The translations under genes were made by a program, and so were the position numbers. From Flavimaricola marinus (GTDB lineage Bacteria > Pseudomonadota > Alphaproteobacteria > Rhodobacterales > Rhodobacteraceae): 64,000 bases of DNA. The DNA lies in assembly GCF_900184895.1 (NCBI RefSeq), contig NZ_FXZK01000005.1:62001-126000 (forward strand). Reading direction: 5' to 3'. A model generated the notes under the pieces. It searched no databases, was not told where the DNA came from, and worked only from the letters and a program-made list of their open reading frames with translations. Numbering within the stretch: position 1 is the first letter of the stretch; each line of letters begins with the position of its first letter. Shown here piece after piece: positions 26,206 to 35,506 of the stretch.

Positions 26206-26369
26206 CCGTGGCCTCCTCCTGACAGCACCCTCCCCTAGCCGCTGACGGGCGCACGGACCAGAGCAAAACGCAGGCAAGGTCTCAGGGGGCCGCGCCCTCG
26301 CAGCGGCGCACAGGGGCGCACAGGGGGGCGGCCCGCACCGGGCGCGGCGGCGTCCGGCCCGGTCCGGCG
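26206..26369. other. GC-rich gap, no gene
   Basis: The stretch between the membrane protein start and the dehydrogenase stop is very GC rich (GCGGCG and GGCCCG runs near 26310-26370). No gene or clear terminator was seen. Confidence 0.4.
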
Positions 26370-27323
26370 TCAGGCCATACCGCGGCCCGGCACCACCTCG
26401 TAGCCCGGCTCTTCGGGTTCGTCATCGACCATCTCGGCCGGAAACCCGGGGGCCAGAATTTGCAGACCCGTCGCCTCCTCCAACCGCTCGATGATGCGGT
26501 CGGACTGGGCGCGAGGGCCATAACGGCTGATACCATCCTCAAAGATCGACACCATCAGGGGACTGATCTCCAGCGGCACCTCTGCGGCCTCGGCGATGGA
26601 TTGAAACAGCCCGATATCCTTCTTCACCAGATCCATCGTGAAGTTGATGTCGCGCGAGCCGTTCAGGATCATCTGGCTCTCCGTTTCGTGGACAAAGGAG
26701 GTGCCCGACGAAATGCGGATGGCCTCATAGGTGGTCGCCATATCGAGGCCCGCCGCCTTCATGGTCACGAGGGCTTCGCAAAGGGTCAGCAAATTCGCGG
26801 TGGCGAGGTAATTCGTCATCACCTTCAAGGTCGAGGCGCTGCCCAGCGGACCGGTGTGCAAGACCCGGCGCCCCAAGACGGTCAGCAGCGGCAGCACCGC
26901 ATCAAAGGTCTCCCGGTCGCCGCCCATGTAGATGCTGATATTGCCGGTGGCCGCGCGGTGACAGCCCCCCGAAACAGGGCACTCCGCCGCCTGCCCGCCC
27001 GCGGCAATCACTGCCGCGCCAAGGCGCTTGACCTCGTCGGCATCGGTGGTCGACATCTCGATCCAGATCTTGCCGGCGGTCACCTCCGGCAGCATCGCCT
27101 CCACCACCGCAGAGCACGCGGCGGGAGACGGAAGGCACGTGATCACCACATCGCAGCGGCGCATCATCTCGGCCGGGCTCTCACCGGCAGTCGCGCCCGC
27201 GGCCACCATCTGGCCCACCAAGACCGGATCCAGATCGTGCACCCAAAGGTCCTGCCCGTTGCGCAACAAGCTGCCCGCCAGCTTGGCACCCACGTTGCCC
27301 AGCCCGATAAATCCAACCGCCAT
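26370..27323 (-). CDS. NAD(P)-dependent beta-hydroxyacid dehydrogenase
   Basis: A 317-residue enzyme of the 3-hydroxyisobutyrate/tartronate semialdehyde dehydrogenase family. The Rossmann motif GFIGLGNVGAKLAGSLL lies at residue 4. The substrate motif CPVSGG is near 117 and the catalytic lysine segment LKVMTNYLATANLL near 166. The ATG at 27323 follows AAGGAGAG and begins at the Rossmann strand, so the longer frame was rejected. The protein is cytosolic. The exact hydroxyacid is unknown, and neighbours give no clue. Confidence 0.87.
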   Translation of the reverse strand: MAVGFIGLGNVGAKLAGSLLRNGQDLWVHDLDPVLVGQMVAAGATAGESPAEMMRRCDVVITCLPSPAACSAVVEAMLPEVTAGKIWIEMSTTDADEVKRLGAAVIAAGGQAAECPVSGGCHRAATGNISIYMGGDRETFDAVLPLLTVLGRRVLHTGPLGSASTLKVMTNYLATANLLTLCEALVTMKAAGLDMATTYEAIRISSGTSFVHETESQMILNGSRDINFTMDLVKKDIGLFQSIAEAAEVPLEISPLMVSIFEDGISRYGPRAQSDRIIERLEEATGLQILAPGFPAEMVDDEPEEPGYEVVPGRGMA

Positions 27324-27471
27324 TTGGCTCTCCTTCGCATTGTCCGGATCAGGATCGGGCCACGACGATCCCGTCGTCTGGCCCAAAGGCGACCTCTACC
27401 GGCCGCTGCAGACCAAAACGCCCCCGTCGGCCACCGGAGCGGCCCGGTTTGCACCCGGGCAATGCCCCCCG

Positions 27472-27492
27472 CTTCTTTGGGTCAAAAATATC
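27472..27492 (-). repeat. Intergenic motif copy, minus orientation
   Basis: On the minus strand this reads GGATATTTTTGACCCAAAGA, a variant of the scattered motif. It lies in the gap between the dehydrogenase start and the small lipoprotein gene. Confidence 0.4.
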
Positions 27493-27548
27493 CGTATCCC
27501 GACACCGGCAAAGGGACCGACGTCCGGCAGGGCGGCTTGCCCTCGGAC

Positions 27549-27914
27549 ATGGTTAGGATACTGTGCCGCAACGCTCTGAATAGGTCCGCTGTCTTGGCTT
27601 CGCTGCACACCCGCATTTCGCTCCCCGCCGCGCTGCTTGCGCTGGCGCTGCTGGCCGGCTGCGGCGAATGGCCGGATCCGGTGATCCCCGGCGCCAGCGA
27701 GAGCGGCTCTGCCGGCTGGCCCACGCTGGTGCCGATCGGGCCGATTCTGGCCCGCGGTGAACAGCCCGTCGCTGTGCTGCCGCCGCCGGCGGGGCGCATT
27801 GCCGCGCTCAACGCCCGGGCCGCCGCCCTGCGCGGACGCAGCGTGATCGACAGCGGCACAAGGGCGCGAATGCGGGCCGGGATCGACCCCGCCGCGCTCG
27901 CAGCGTTGAACTGA
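27549..27914 (+). CDS. Small lipoprotein
   Basis: A 121-residue protein with a late but clear lipoprotein signal, RISLPAALLALALLAGC, then a short proline/alanine-rich mature part ending RARMRAGIDPAALAALN. No ribosome-binding site is obvious at the ATG; the TTG at 27594 just before the signal is a plausible alternative start. It lies 53 bases before hom on the same strand. The function is unknown. Confidence 0.65.
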   Translation: MVRILCRNALNRSAVLASLHTRISLPAALLALALLAGCGEWPDPVIPGASESGSAGWPTLVPIGPILARGEQPVAVLPPPAGRIAALNARAAALRGRSVIDSGTRARMRAGIDPAALAALN

Positions 27915-27967
27915 TCCCCCGGACAGGCTAACAGCCTCGCAGACCTCTCCAGCTTGAAAGCGCCGCC

Positions 27968-29287
27968 ATGCCCGACACCGCCAAATCCGACGCCGCAAAC
28001 GCCGCCGCCCCGCTTCGCCTCGGGATCGCCGGATTGGGGACCGTGGGCACCGGGCTGGTGCAGATCATCCAGACGCATGGCGATCTGATGACCGCGCGGG
28101 CCGGACGCGGCGTGACGATCAGTGCCGTCTCGGCGCGCAGCCGCGACAAGGATCGGGGGATCGACCTCTCGGCCTACGACTGGGAAGACGACGCCGTGGC
28201 ACTGGCGCAGCGCGACGATATCGACGTGTTCGTGGAACTGATGGGCGGCTCCGACGGCCCCGCCAAGGACGCCACCGAAGCGGCCATCGCCGCAGGCAAG
28301 GACGTGGTGACGGCAAACAAGGCGCTGCTGGCGCTGCACGGTCAGGCGCTGTCTGTGGCGGCCGAAGAGGCCGGGCGGCTGATCCGGTTCGAGGCCGCGG
28401 TTGCAGGGGGTATCCCGGTGATCAAGGCGCTGACCGAGGGGCTGGCAGGCAATGAAATCACCCGCGTCATGGGCGTGATGAACGGCACCTGCAACTACAT
28501 CCTGACGCGGATGGAGAATGCCGGGCTGACCTATCAGCAGGCCTTCGACGAGGCCGACGGGCTGGGCTATCTCGAGGCCGATCCCAATCTCGACGTCGGC
28601 GGCATCGACGCCGGGCACAAGCTGGCTTTGCTGGCCGCCATCGCCTTTGGCACGCAGGTCGATTTCGACGCGGTCGAGCTCGAAGGGATCGGCGCGATCA
28701 CCATCGAAGACATCACCCAGGCCGCCGACATGGGCTACAAGATCAAGCTGCTCGGCGTCGCCCAGATGACCGGGCGCGGGTTGGAGCAGCGGATGTCGCC
28801 CTGCCTCGTGCCTGACACCTCGCCTCTTGGGCAGTTGCAGGGCGGGACCAACATGGTCGTGCTCGAAGGCGACGCCGTGGGGCAGATCGTGCTGCGCGGC
28901 GCCGGGGCCGGATCGGGGCCAACGGCCAGCGCGGTCATGGCCGACATCATCGACATCGCGCGCGGGCTGCGGCTGCCGACCTTCGGGCAACCGGCCAAGG
29001 GGCTGCGGGCCGCACGTGCGGCACGGGCGGCGGTGCCCGCACCGTATTATCTGCGGCTGCAACTGGTCGACAAACCGGGGGCGCTGGCCAAGGTCGCCGG
29101 TGCCTTGGGCGAGGCCGGGATCAGCATCGACAGGATGCGGCAATACGGGCACGACGACACCAGCGCCCCGGTGCTGATCGTCACGCACAAAACGACCCGC
29201 ATGGCGCTCGACGAGGCCATTGAAGGCTTTGGCAAGACGAGAGTCGTTCACGGCACCCCGGTCGCGATCCGGATCGAAGCCGTTTGA
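27968..29287 (+). CDS. hom: Homoserine dehydrogenase
   Basis: A 439-residue enzyme that reduces aspartate semialdehyde to homoserine for threonine and methionine synthesis. The NAD(P) motif LGIAGLGTVGTGLVQII is near residue 18. Catalytic features include ANKALLA near 116, GVMNGTCNYIL near 170 and DPNLDVGGIDAGHKLALL near 206. An ACT domain at the C-terminus (YLRLQLVDKPGALAKVAGAL) allows feedback control by threonine. It is full length. glpX and recJ follow after two extra genes. Confidence 0.96.
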   Translation: MPDTAKSDAANAAAPLRLGIAGLGTVGTGLVQIIQTHGDLMTARAGRGVTISAVSARSRDKDRGIDLSAYDWEDDAVALAQRDDIDVFVELMGGSDGPAKDATEAAIAAGKDVVTANKALLALHGQALSVAAEEAGRLIRFEAAVAGGIPVIKALTEGLAGNEITRVMGVMNGTCNYILTRMENAGLTYQQAFDEADGLGYLEADPNLDVGGIDAGHKLALLAAIAFGTQVDFDAVELEGIGAITIEDITQAADMGYKIKLLGVAQMTGRGLEQRMSPCLVPDTSPLGQLQGGTNMVVLEGDAVGQIVLRGAGAGSGPTASAVMADIIDIARGLRLPTFGQPAKGLRAARAARAAVPAPYYLRLQLVDKPGALAKVAGALGEAGISIDRMRQYGHDDTSAPVLIVTHKTTRMALDEAIEGFGKTRVVHGTPVAIRIEAV

Positions 29288-29339
29288 GTTTGCGGCGTTC
29301 GGTGCCATAGTCCGATCATCGCAGCGTCAGTGAGGCGGC

Positions 29340-29729
29340 ATGATCGACCACAGCGGCATCAGTGTTTCGGATTTCGACAAGGCTCGCGACTTCTACGATG
29401 CGGCCCTCGCCCCGATCGGGGCGTCGCTCCTGATGGTGGTGCCGCTTGAGTTCACCAACGGGGTCAAGGTCGGCGGCTACGGACAGGACCGGCCGGTGTT
29501 CTGGCTGTCCGAAGACGGGGCGCAGACGCCGCCGCTGCACTTTGCGTTCAGCGCGGCGAGCCGCGCAGAGGTCGATGCCTTCTACAGCGCGGCACTGGCG
29601 GCGGGCGGGGTCGACAACGGCGCGCCGGGGCTGCGGCCACAGTATCACGCCGATTACTACGGTGCCTTCGTGCGTGACCCCGACGGGAACAATATCGAAG
29701 CCGTCTGCCACGGCCCGGCACCTGAGTGA
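29340..29729 (+). CDS. VOC-family (glyoxalase/dioxygenase fold) protein
   Basis: A 129-residue single-domain vicinal-oxygen-chelate protein. It has MIDHSGISVSDFDKARDFYD at the start, a central LHFAFSAASRAEVDAFY and the late VRDPDGNNIEAVCH, the usual metal positions (His, His, Glu). Similar proteins serve as isomerases, lyases or resistance factors. It shares 4 bases with the following MFS gene, so they are coupled. Confidence 0.87.
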   Translation: MIDHSGISVSDFDKARDFYDAALAPIGASLLMVVPLEFTNGVKVGGYGQDRPVFWLSEDGAQTPPLHFAFSAASRAEVDAFYSAALAAGGVDNGAPGLRPQYHADYYGAFVRDPDGNNIEAVCHGPAPE

Positions 29730-30970
29730 ACGGTTCCTCCGCCCGCAATATCCCGCTCTACCGCTGGTCCCGCTTCCTGCGGAACCTGACGTTCTGGCAG
29801 GCGGTCTGGTTTCTCTATTTTCAGAACAGCCTCTCGGCAGCCGAAGCGATCCTGCTCTACGCGATCTACGACATCGGCACGACGGTGCTCGAAGTGCCCT
29901 CGGGCTACATGTCCGACAGGCTTGGACGGCGGCGGACATTGCTGGCCTCCGCCGTGGCGGGGCTGGGCGGGGCGCTGCTGCTGGCACTTGGAAACAGCTT
30001 CATGGCCTTCGCCGCCGGGCAAATCCTGCTCGGCGCCTCGATGGCGTTCGCCTCCGGCACCGACGAGGCGCTGCTCTACGAATCGCTCGCCGCGGACGGG
30101 CGCGGGCAGGAAATCGAGCGGCAGGAACTGATCGCGTGGCGCTGGTCGTTCAGCGGGCTGGCGCTCTCGGCGGTGCTCGGGGGTGCAATGACGCTCTGGG
30201 GGGCGACGCTGCCGTTCTTTGCGGCGGCGGTGGCCTATGCGGCGCTGCTCGGGGTGACATTCGCCTTTGACGAACCGCCAAAGGTGCGGCCCGAAGGGGC
30301 GGAGGTGATCCGACTCGGAACGCTGCGGGCGGCGCTGACCAATCCGGTTCTGGTCTGGCTCTTCGTGGTCGGCGTGCTGATGTATGTCTTCAGCCACCTG
30401 CCGTTCATCTTTGGGCAGCCGTTCATCCTGCAAGCGCTCGACCGGGCCGGCCTCGCCTCCGAAGCGCCGCTGGTCAGCGGGGCGGTGAGCACAGTGATGA
30501 TGCTGATCTCGCTGGCGGCCTCGCTGGTGGCGCTGCGACTGCGGCAAAGGGTCGGGCTGGCGGCCATCCTGTTGCTGGCCTTCGGGATGCAAATCGGTCT
30601 GGCGGGCGTGCTGGCACTGACCAATTCGGCGCTGGCGATCGGGTTCCTGTTCCTGCGGATGGTGCCGGATGCGCTGTCGCGGCCGTTCATCATCGGGCGT
30701 ATCCAGCCGCTGCTCAGCGACGACAGCCGGGCAACCTACCTCTCGGTCAAGAGCCTCGCGGGGCGGCTGCTCTTTGCAGGCACGCTGGGACTGTCAGCCC
30801 TGTCGACGAGCGACGTGGGGCTGATGCCCTACGCAGACATCCAGCGGATTCTGGGCTGGTATGTGCTGGCGGGATGCCTCTGCCTCGGCACGCTCTGGCT
30901 GGCCGCACGGCGGATCGGGGTCGAACCGGTGGGAGAACCGCAGGCACAGGACCCGCGCGTCGGCGGATAA
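29726..30970 (+). CDS. MFS transporter
   Basis: A 414-residue membrane protein with about 12 hydrophobic segments. The A-like motif GYMSDRLGRRRTLLASA after helix 2 marks the major facilitator superfamily. The start is GTG, overlapping the VOC gene stop. Substrate unknown; a drug or metabolite exporter is the usual case for this type, and the coupled VOC protein could protect against the same compound. Confidence 0.87.
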   Translation: MNGSSARNIPLYRWSRFLRNLTFWQAVWFLYFQNSLSAAEAILLYAIYDIGTTVLEVPSGYMSDRLGRRRTLLASAVAGLGGALLLALGNSFMAFAAGQILLGASMAFASGTDEALLYESLAADGRGQEIERQELIAWRWSFSGLALSAVLGGAMTLWGATLPFFAAAVAYAALLGVTFAFDEPPKVRPEGAEVIRLGTLRAALTNPVLVWLFVVGVLMYVFSHLPFIFGQPFILQALDRAGLASEAPLVSGAVSTVMMLISLAASLVALRLRQRVGLAAILLLAFGMQIGLAGVLALTNSALAIGFLFLRMVPDALSRPFIIGRIQPLLSDDSRATYLSVKSLAGRLLFAGTLGLSALSTSDVGLMPYADIQRILGWYVLAGCLCLGTLWLAARRIGVEPVGEPQAQDPRVGG

Positions 30971-31103
30971 TGACACCGCCGCGATACCGACGGCACACCG
31001 ACGCAATATCCAAAGGGTTTTTCGGGCCGTTAGCGTTCACACTGTTGCCCACGCGGAACGCAGCGGCTAGGTCGAAAGCAACCGGAAAAACAAGGACGAC
31101 CCC

Positions 31104-32069
31104 ATGGCACTAGCCTCAGAATTTCACGACCGCATGCTGTCACTGGGCCTCGCCCGCGTATCCGAAGCCGCCGCCATCGCCTGCGCCGACCTGATCGGGC
31201 GCGGCGACGAAAAGGCCGCCGACCAGGCCGCCGTCGACGCCATGCGGACACAGCTGAACAAGCTGGATATTCAAGGGGTTGTGGTCATCGGCGAAGGTGA
31301 GCGGGACGAAGCGCCGATGCTCTATATCGGCGAGGAAGTTGGCAACGGAACCGGGCCCAACGTGGACATCGCGCTCGACCCGCTGGAAGGCACGACGCTG
31401 ACCGCCAAGGACATGCCGAACGCGCTCGCGGTGATCGCCATGGGTCCGCGCAATTCGATGCTGCACGCCCCCGACGTCTATATGGACAAGCTCGCCATCG
31501 GCCCCGGCTTCCGCACAGGCGTGGTCACCCTCGACATGTCGCCCGCCGAGCGGGTCTCGGCACTCGCCTCGGCAAAAGGCTGTAGTGTCAAGGACATAAC
31601 CGTCTGCGTTCTGGAACGGCCTCGGCACGAAGACATGATCGAAGAGATCCGCAGCACCGGTGCGGCGATCCGGCTGATCACCGACGGCGACGTGGCGGGC
31701 GTGATGCATTGCGCCGAGCCGGGCAAGACCGGGATCGATATGTACATGGGCTCTGGCGGGGCGCCGGAAGGCGTTCTGGCCGCGGCGGCGCTCAAGTGCA
31801 TGGGCGGGCAGATGTTCGGCAAACTGCTGTTCCGCAACGACGACGAACGCGGTCGGGCCAAGAAGGCCGGGATCACCAACTTCGACCGGGTCTACACCCG
31901 CGACGATCTGGTGACGGGCGACGTGATCTTTGCTGCCACAGGCGTCACCGACGGCAGCCTCGTGCCGGGCATCAAGCGCGAACCGGGGTTCGTGACCTGC
32001 GAGACGATCCTCATGCGCTCCAAGACCGGTTCCGTGCGGCGGATGACCTACCGCAATCCGGTGTCCTGA
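31104..32069 (+). CDS. glpX: Class II fructose-1,6-bisphosphatase
   Basis: A 321-residue GlpX-type phosphatase for gluconeogenesis, or sedoheptulose bisphosphate in the reductive pentose pathway. Metal-binding motifs are IGEGERDEAPMLYIGEEVG near residue 61 and DPLEGTTL near 93, with later YMGSGGAPEGVLAAAAL. It is full length. It sits between the MFS gene and recJ on the same strand. Confidence 0.96.
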   Translation: MALASEFHDRMLSLGLARVSEAAAIACADLIGRGDEKAADQAAVDAMRTQLNKLDIQGVVVIGEGERDEAPMLYIGEEVGNGTGPNVDIALDPLEGTTLTAKDMPNALAVIAMGPRNSMLHAPDVYMDKLAIGPGFRTGVVTLDMSPAERVSALASAKGCSVKDITVCVLERPRHEDMIEEIRSTGAAIRLITDGDVAGVMHCAEPGKTGIDMYMGSGGAPEGVLAAAALKCMGGQMFGKLLFRNDDERGRAKKAGITNFDRVYTRDDLVTGDVIFAATGVTDGSLVPGIKREPGFVTCETILMRSKTGSVRRMTYRNPVS

Positions 32070-32093
32070 TCGCTTGGCATCCGTTCGGCCTTC

Positions 32094-32114
32094 GAGTTTA
32101 TTGGCCAAGATGAA
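32094..32114 (+). repeat. Intergenic motif copy
   Basis: GAGTTTATTGGCCAAGATGAA lies in the 60-base gap between glpX and recJ. It is one of the scattered motif copies. Confidence 0.45.
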
Positions 32115-32129
32115 ATCAGACCGGACGCA

Positions 32130-33875
32130 ATGACCGCATTTCTGGGAATAGAGGCCTCCGCGACGGGGCGCCGATGGGTCGGTCCTTCCGTCGAGGAGGA
32201 CCGGCACGCCGAGGCGTTGGTGCAGGCGACGAACCTGCCGCAGGCGCTTTGCCGGATCCTGGCCAAACGCGGCGTGGCGCCAGAAGAGGCCGCCGGATTT
32301 CTCGCCCCGACCCTACGCGACCTGCTCCCCGATCCGCTTGTGCTCAAGGATATGCAGCCAGCGGCGGCGCGATTTGTGCAGGCCGTGCAGAAATCGGAGA
32401 AGATCGCGATCTTTGCCGATTACGACGTCGACGGCGGGGCCTCTGCGGCGCTAATTATCGACTGGCTGCGGCAGATGGGCCGGCCGGCGACGCTCTATAT
32501 CCCCGACCGGATCGACGAGGGCTATGGCCCCAACGAACCGGCAATGGCCGATCTGGCCGGGCGCCACGATCTGATCGTCTGCGTCGATTGCGGGACGCTC
32601 TCGCACGGCCCGATCGCCGCAGCCAAAGGTGCCGACGTCATCGTGCTCGACCACCACTTGGGCGGCGAGACCCTGCCTGCGGCGTTTGCCGTGGTGAATC
32701 CGAACCGGCAGGACGAGAGCGGCGATCTTGGCCATCTCTGCGCGGCAGGCGTGGTGTTTCTGATGCTCGTCGAGGTAAACCGGCAAATGCGGGCCGCGGG
32801 ACTCAAGGGCCCCGACCTGATGGCGATGCTCGATCTGGTGGCTTTGGCGACAGTGGCCGATGTGGCCCCGCTGATCGGCGTCAACCGGGCGCTGGTGCGG
32901 CAGGGGCTCGCGGTGATGGCGCGACGGGCGCGGCCCGGGCTTGTGGCGCTGGCCGATGTGGCGGGGGTGGGTACCGCGCCGCAGGCCTATCACCTCGGCT
33001 TTCTGCTCGGTCCGCGCGTCAACGCCGGGGGCCGGATCGGCAAGGCCGATCTGGGCGCGCGGCTGCTGTCAACCAATGATCCGCACGAGGCGGCGGCGAT
33101 GGCCGAACGGCTCAACACGCTCAACCACGAGCGCCGCGAGATCGAAGCAGCGGTGCGCGAGGCCGCCATGGCGCAGGCCGAGGAACGCGGGCTCGACGGC
33201 CCGCTGGTCTGGGCGGCGGGCGAAGGCTGGCACCCCGGCGTCGTCGGCATCGTCGCGGCCCGGCTCAAAGAGGCCACCAACCGGCCTGCCGTGGTGATCG
33301 GGCTCGAAGGCGACGAGGGCAAAGGCTCCGGGCGCAGCGTCTCGGGGATCGACCTCGGCGCCGCCATCCAGAAGATCGCCGCCGAAGGGCTGCTGATCAA
33401 GGGCGGCGGGCACAAGATGGCCGCTGGCCTGTCGGTCACCCGCGCCGGGCTGGAGGCCGCGATGGCGCGACTGGGCGAATTGCTCGCCAAGCAAGGGGCG
33501 GATGCGCTGGGGCCGCAGGATTTGATCGTCGACGGCGTCTTGATGCCGGGTGCGGCAACCGTCGAGCTTGTCGAACAGATCGAATCCGCGGGGCCTTTTG
33601 GCGCCTCAGCCCCTGCCCCGCGTTTTGCCTTTCCCGATGTGGTGATTCACGCTGCCAGACGGGTCGGAACAGGACACCTCAAGGTCACCTGCGGCGACGG
33701 GCTCGGGGCGCGGCTGGACGGGATTTGCTTCGGTGCCATGGACGGCCCGCTCGGCCCGATGCTCGAAGGTCACGGTGGGCGGCGATTCCACCTGGCGGGC
33801 CGGATCGAAATCAACCTCTGGCAGGGACGAAAGTCCGTCCAGATCCGCCTCGAGGACGCCGCACCGGCCGCATAG
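32130..33875 (+). CDS. recJ: Single-stranded-DNA-specific 5'-3' exonuclease RecJ
   Basis: A 581-residue exonuclease for recombination and mismatch repair. DHH-family motifs are in order: YDVDGGASAALI near residue 97, VLDHHLGGE near 171, the late GGGHKMAAGLSV near 427 (DHHA1), and an OB-like C-terminal end. It is full length. It follows glpX by 60 bases and is followed by tRNA-Glu. Confidence 0.95.
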   Translation: MTAFLGIEASATGRRWVGPSVEEDRHAEALVQATNLPQALCRILAKRGVAPEEAAGFLAPTLRDLLPDPLVLKDMQPAAARFVQAVQKSEKIAIFADYDVDGGASAALIIDWLRQMGRPATLYIPDRIDEGYGPNEPAMADLAGRHDLIVCVDCGTLSHGPIAAAKGADVIVLDHHLGGETLPAAFAVVNPNRQDESGDLGHLCAAGVVFLMLVEVNRQMRAAGLKGPDLMAMLDLVALATVADVAPLIGVNRALVRQGLAVMARRARPGLVALADVAGVGTAPQAYHLGFLLGPRVNAGGRIGKADLGARLLSTNDPHEAAAMAERLNTLNHERREIEAAVREAAMAQAEERGLDGPLVWAAGEGWHPGVVGIVAARLKEATNRPAVVIGLEGDEGKGSGRSVSGIDLGAAIQKIAAEGLLIKGGGHKMAAGLSVTRAGLEAAMARLGELLAKQGADALGPQDLIVDGVLMPGAATVELVEQIESAGPFGASAPAPRFAFPDVVIHAARRVGTGHLKVTCGDGLGARLDGICFGAMDGPLGPMLEGHGGRRFHLAGRIEINLWQGRKSVQIRLEDAAPAA

Positions 33876-33892
33876 GCCAACAAAAACGGACG

Positions 33893-33918
33893 GCGAAAAA
33901 AGGTTGTACGTTTTTCGC
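33893..33918 (+). terminator. Inverted repeat after recJ
   Basis: An 8-bp perfect repeat, GCGAAAAA (33893-33900) and TTTTTCGC (33911-33918), with a ten-base loop, lies 17 bases after the recJ stop. It is AT rich for a terminator and may work in either direction. Confidence 0.4.
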
Positions 33919-33974
33919 AAGAATCCCCTTGCCACTGGCCGCACCATTGCCTAATAGACGCCTCACCACCAAGT

Positions 33975-34049
33975 GGCCCGTTCGTCTATCGGTTAGGACG
34001 CCAGGTTTTCAACCTGGAAAGAGGGGTTCGATTCCCCTACGGGCTGCCA
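33975..34049 (+). tRNA. tRNA-Glu (anticodon TTC)
   Basis: A complete cloverleaf. The acceptor stem GGCCCGT pairs with ACGGGCT (one G-U at the end), the anticodon stem CCAGG/CCTGG carries loop TTTTCAA with anticodon TTC at 34008-34010, and the T arm is GGGGTTCGATTCCCC. CCA is encoded at 34047-34049. It marks the left edge of the accessory block. Confidence 0.97.
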
Positions 34050-34316
34050 CTTCCCTCCCGCAAGCGACTGTTCTATCGCGCAAATCCGACGCGAGCGATA
34101 ACTTCATCCCCCACCGCTACGCTTTGAGGCATTTGATCCTCCCCATCCAGAGATAATCTGTGACCTTCTGGGGCGCGAATAGAGTTCCTGAACGCGTCTT
34201 ATGCTCTCCCCTACTCATTAAGGGTCGTCGCGCTCAATCACTGCCGCCCCCGTCGAAGACCTCTCGACAGTCCGAGTGTTGCCAATGACCTACTTGGGGT
34301 CAGAGGCTCAGCTAAC

Positions 34317-35156
34317 TTACAAGGCTCCGTCAGCAAAAGTATCGCACTCTCCGGGATTACCGTTCTGATATCCCCTTGCGAACCACTCCTGACGCTGCGC
34401 GCTCGTGCCGTGCGTGAAGCTGTCGGGCACCACCTGGCCCTGAGACGCCTGTTGCAGTGCATCGTCGCCAATCCTTGCGGCTGCGTTCATCGCCTCTGCG
34501 ATGTCGCCCGCCTCAATTGACCCAAATCGCGACTGCGCCTCTCTGGCCCAGATGCCGCTAAAGCAATCCGCTTGAAGTTCGACGCGGACGGAAAGCTGGT
34601 TTGCCATCGTCTGGCTTACTCTCTGCTTTTCCGCATTGACCAAGGACAATGTTCCGAGCTGGTGTTGCACGTGATGGGCAACCTCATGCGCAATCACATA
34701 TGCAGCCGCGAAGTCTCCGCCCGCACCCAACTGCTGGGACAACACGCGGAAGAAATCCGTATCGAGGAAAATGCGCTGGTCATTGGGACAGTAGAAAGGT
34801 CCGACGGCGGCATTCGCCGTGCCGCATGCAGATGACGTAGTCCCGGAATAGAGCACCAATTGCGGCTCGGCATAGGTCAAGCCGGAGTTGGCGAAAATGT
34901 CAGACCAGACTTCCTCCGTATCAGCCAGAACGACGCCAACGAATTGCTCTGTCTCGTCCTCGATCGTGTTGGGTCGGCTGTCGGACTCGTAAGAGCCGTC
35001 GATCCCACCACCCTGCAACAAAGGCGTGAGATCGACACCGAAAAACATGCCGGCGAGCACGAGAACGACTGCGCCGACCCCTCCGATACCCGCTGCACGC
35101 GTGCTGCCTCGTCTGTCTACAATATTGCGGCTGGTCCGCCGCCCACGCCATTTCAT
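34317..35156 (-). CDS. ypfJ: Neutral zinc metallopeptidase, YpfJ family
   Basis: A 279-residue protein starting MKWRGRRTSRNIVDRRG, typical of the family. One membrane helix lies near residue 30 (GVGAVVLVLAGMFFG). The zinc protease motif HEVAHHVQ is near residue 168, with the third ligand region VELQADCFSGIW after it. It should sit in the membrane with the protease domain outside. The frame stays open upstream to 35480, but the conserved start fixes 35156. It is the first gene after tRNA-Glu, on the opposite strand. Confidence 0.9.
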   Translation of the reverse strand: MKWRGRRTSRNIVDRRGSTRAAGIGGVGAVVLVLAGMFFGVDLTPLLQGGGIDGSYESDSRPNTIEDETEQFVGVVLADTEEVWSDIFANSGLTYAEPQLVLYSGTTSSACGTANAAVGPFYCPNDQRIFLDTDFFRVLSQQLGAGGDFAAAYVIAHEVAHHVQHQLGTLSLVNAEKQRVSQTMANQLSVRVELQADCFSGIWAREAQSRFGSIEAGDIAEAMNAAARIGDDALQQASQGQVVPDSFTHGTSAQRQEWFARGYQNGNPGECDTFADGAL

Positions 35157-35506
35157 CGCTTGGTCCACCCCCAACCTGTCGCTCAACCCAACGCCGCAAG
35201 ATGCGCCGAAGTTCCCGGCAATGACAATGACAGGTCCCGCCATTGCCGTTGCCTTGGCGGTCTGGGCCTTAGTGGGCACTGAAAAAGTGAATAAGCGCTT
35301 CTGTCGACCAGCAATTTCCAGCACGCTCAAATGCACCGACGCAGCACTTCCACGTCCCTCGGCAGAGCGCGTAGAACCGGCGTCAGGGTCGATTGCAAAG
35401 TGCATTTCCACTTCAGCGAAGAACTCGCTTGAGACATTCCGGGTCGCCCGGCGAGCTACCTCGTCACCTGATGCAATCAACCGGTGCCGGCGTCAGCGGT
35501 TCGGTC
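35157..35506. other. Gap between the metallopeptidase and the EAL gene
   Basis: 350 bases without a recognised gene. The ypfJ reading frame is open through most of it but does not resemble a known domain, and frames on the other strand are no better. No repeat or RNA was recognised. Confidence 0.4.

Noticed and set aside
27482-29308. Minus-strand open frame of 608 codons
   Set aside because: It is antisense to hom and the small lipoprotein; composition is that of a shadow frame.
34050-34316. Gene in the gap after tRNA-Glu
   Set aside because: All frames are short and broken; only a weak TATCGC/GCGATA repeat near 34074-34100 was seen.
34317-35480. Extending the metallopeptidase 108 codons upstream
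   Set aside because: The family start MKWRGRR is clear at 35156 and the extension has no recognisable domain.
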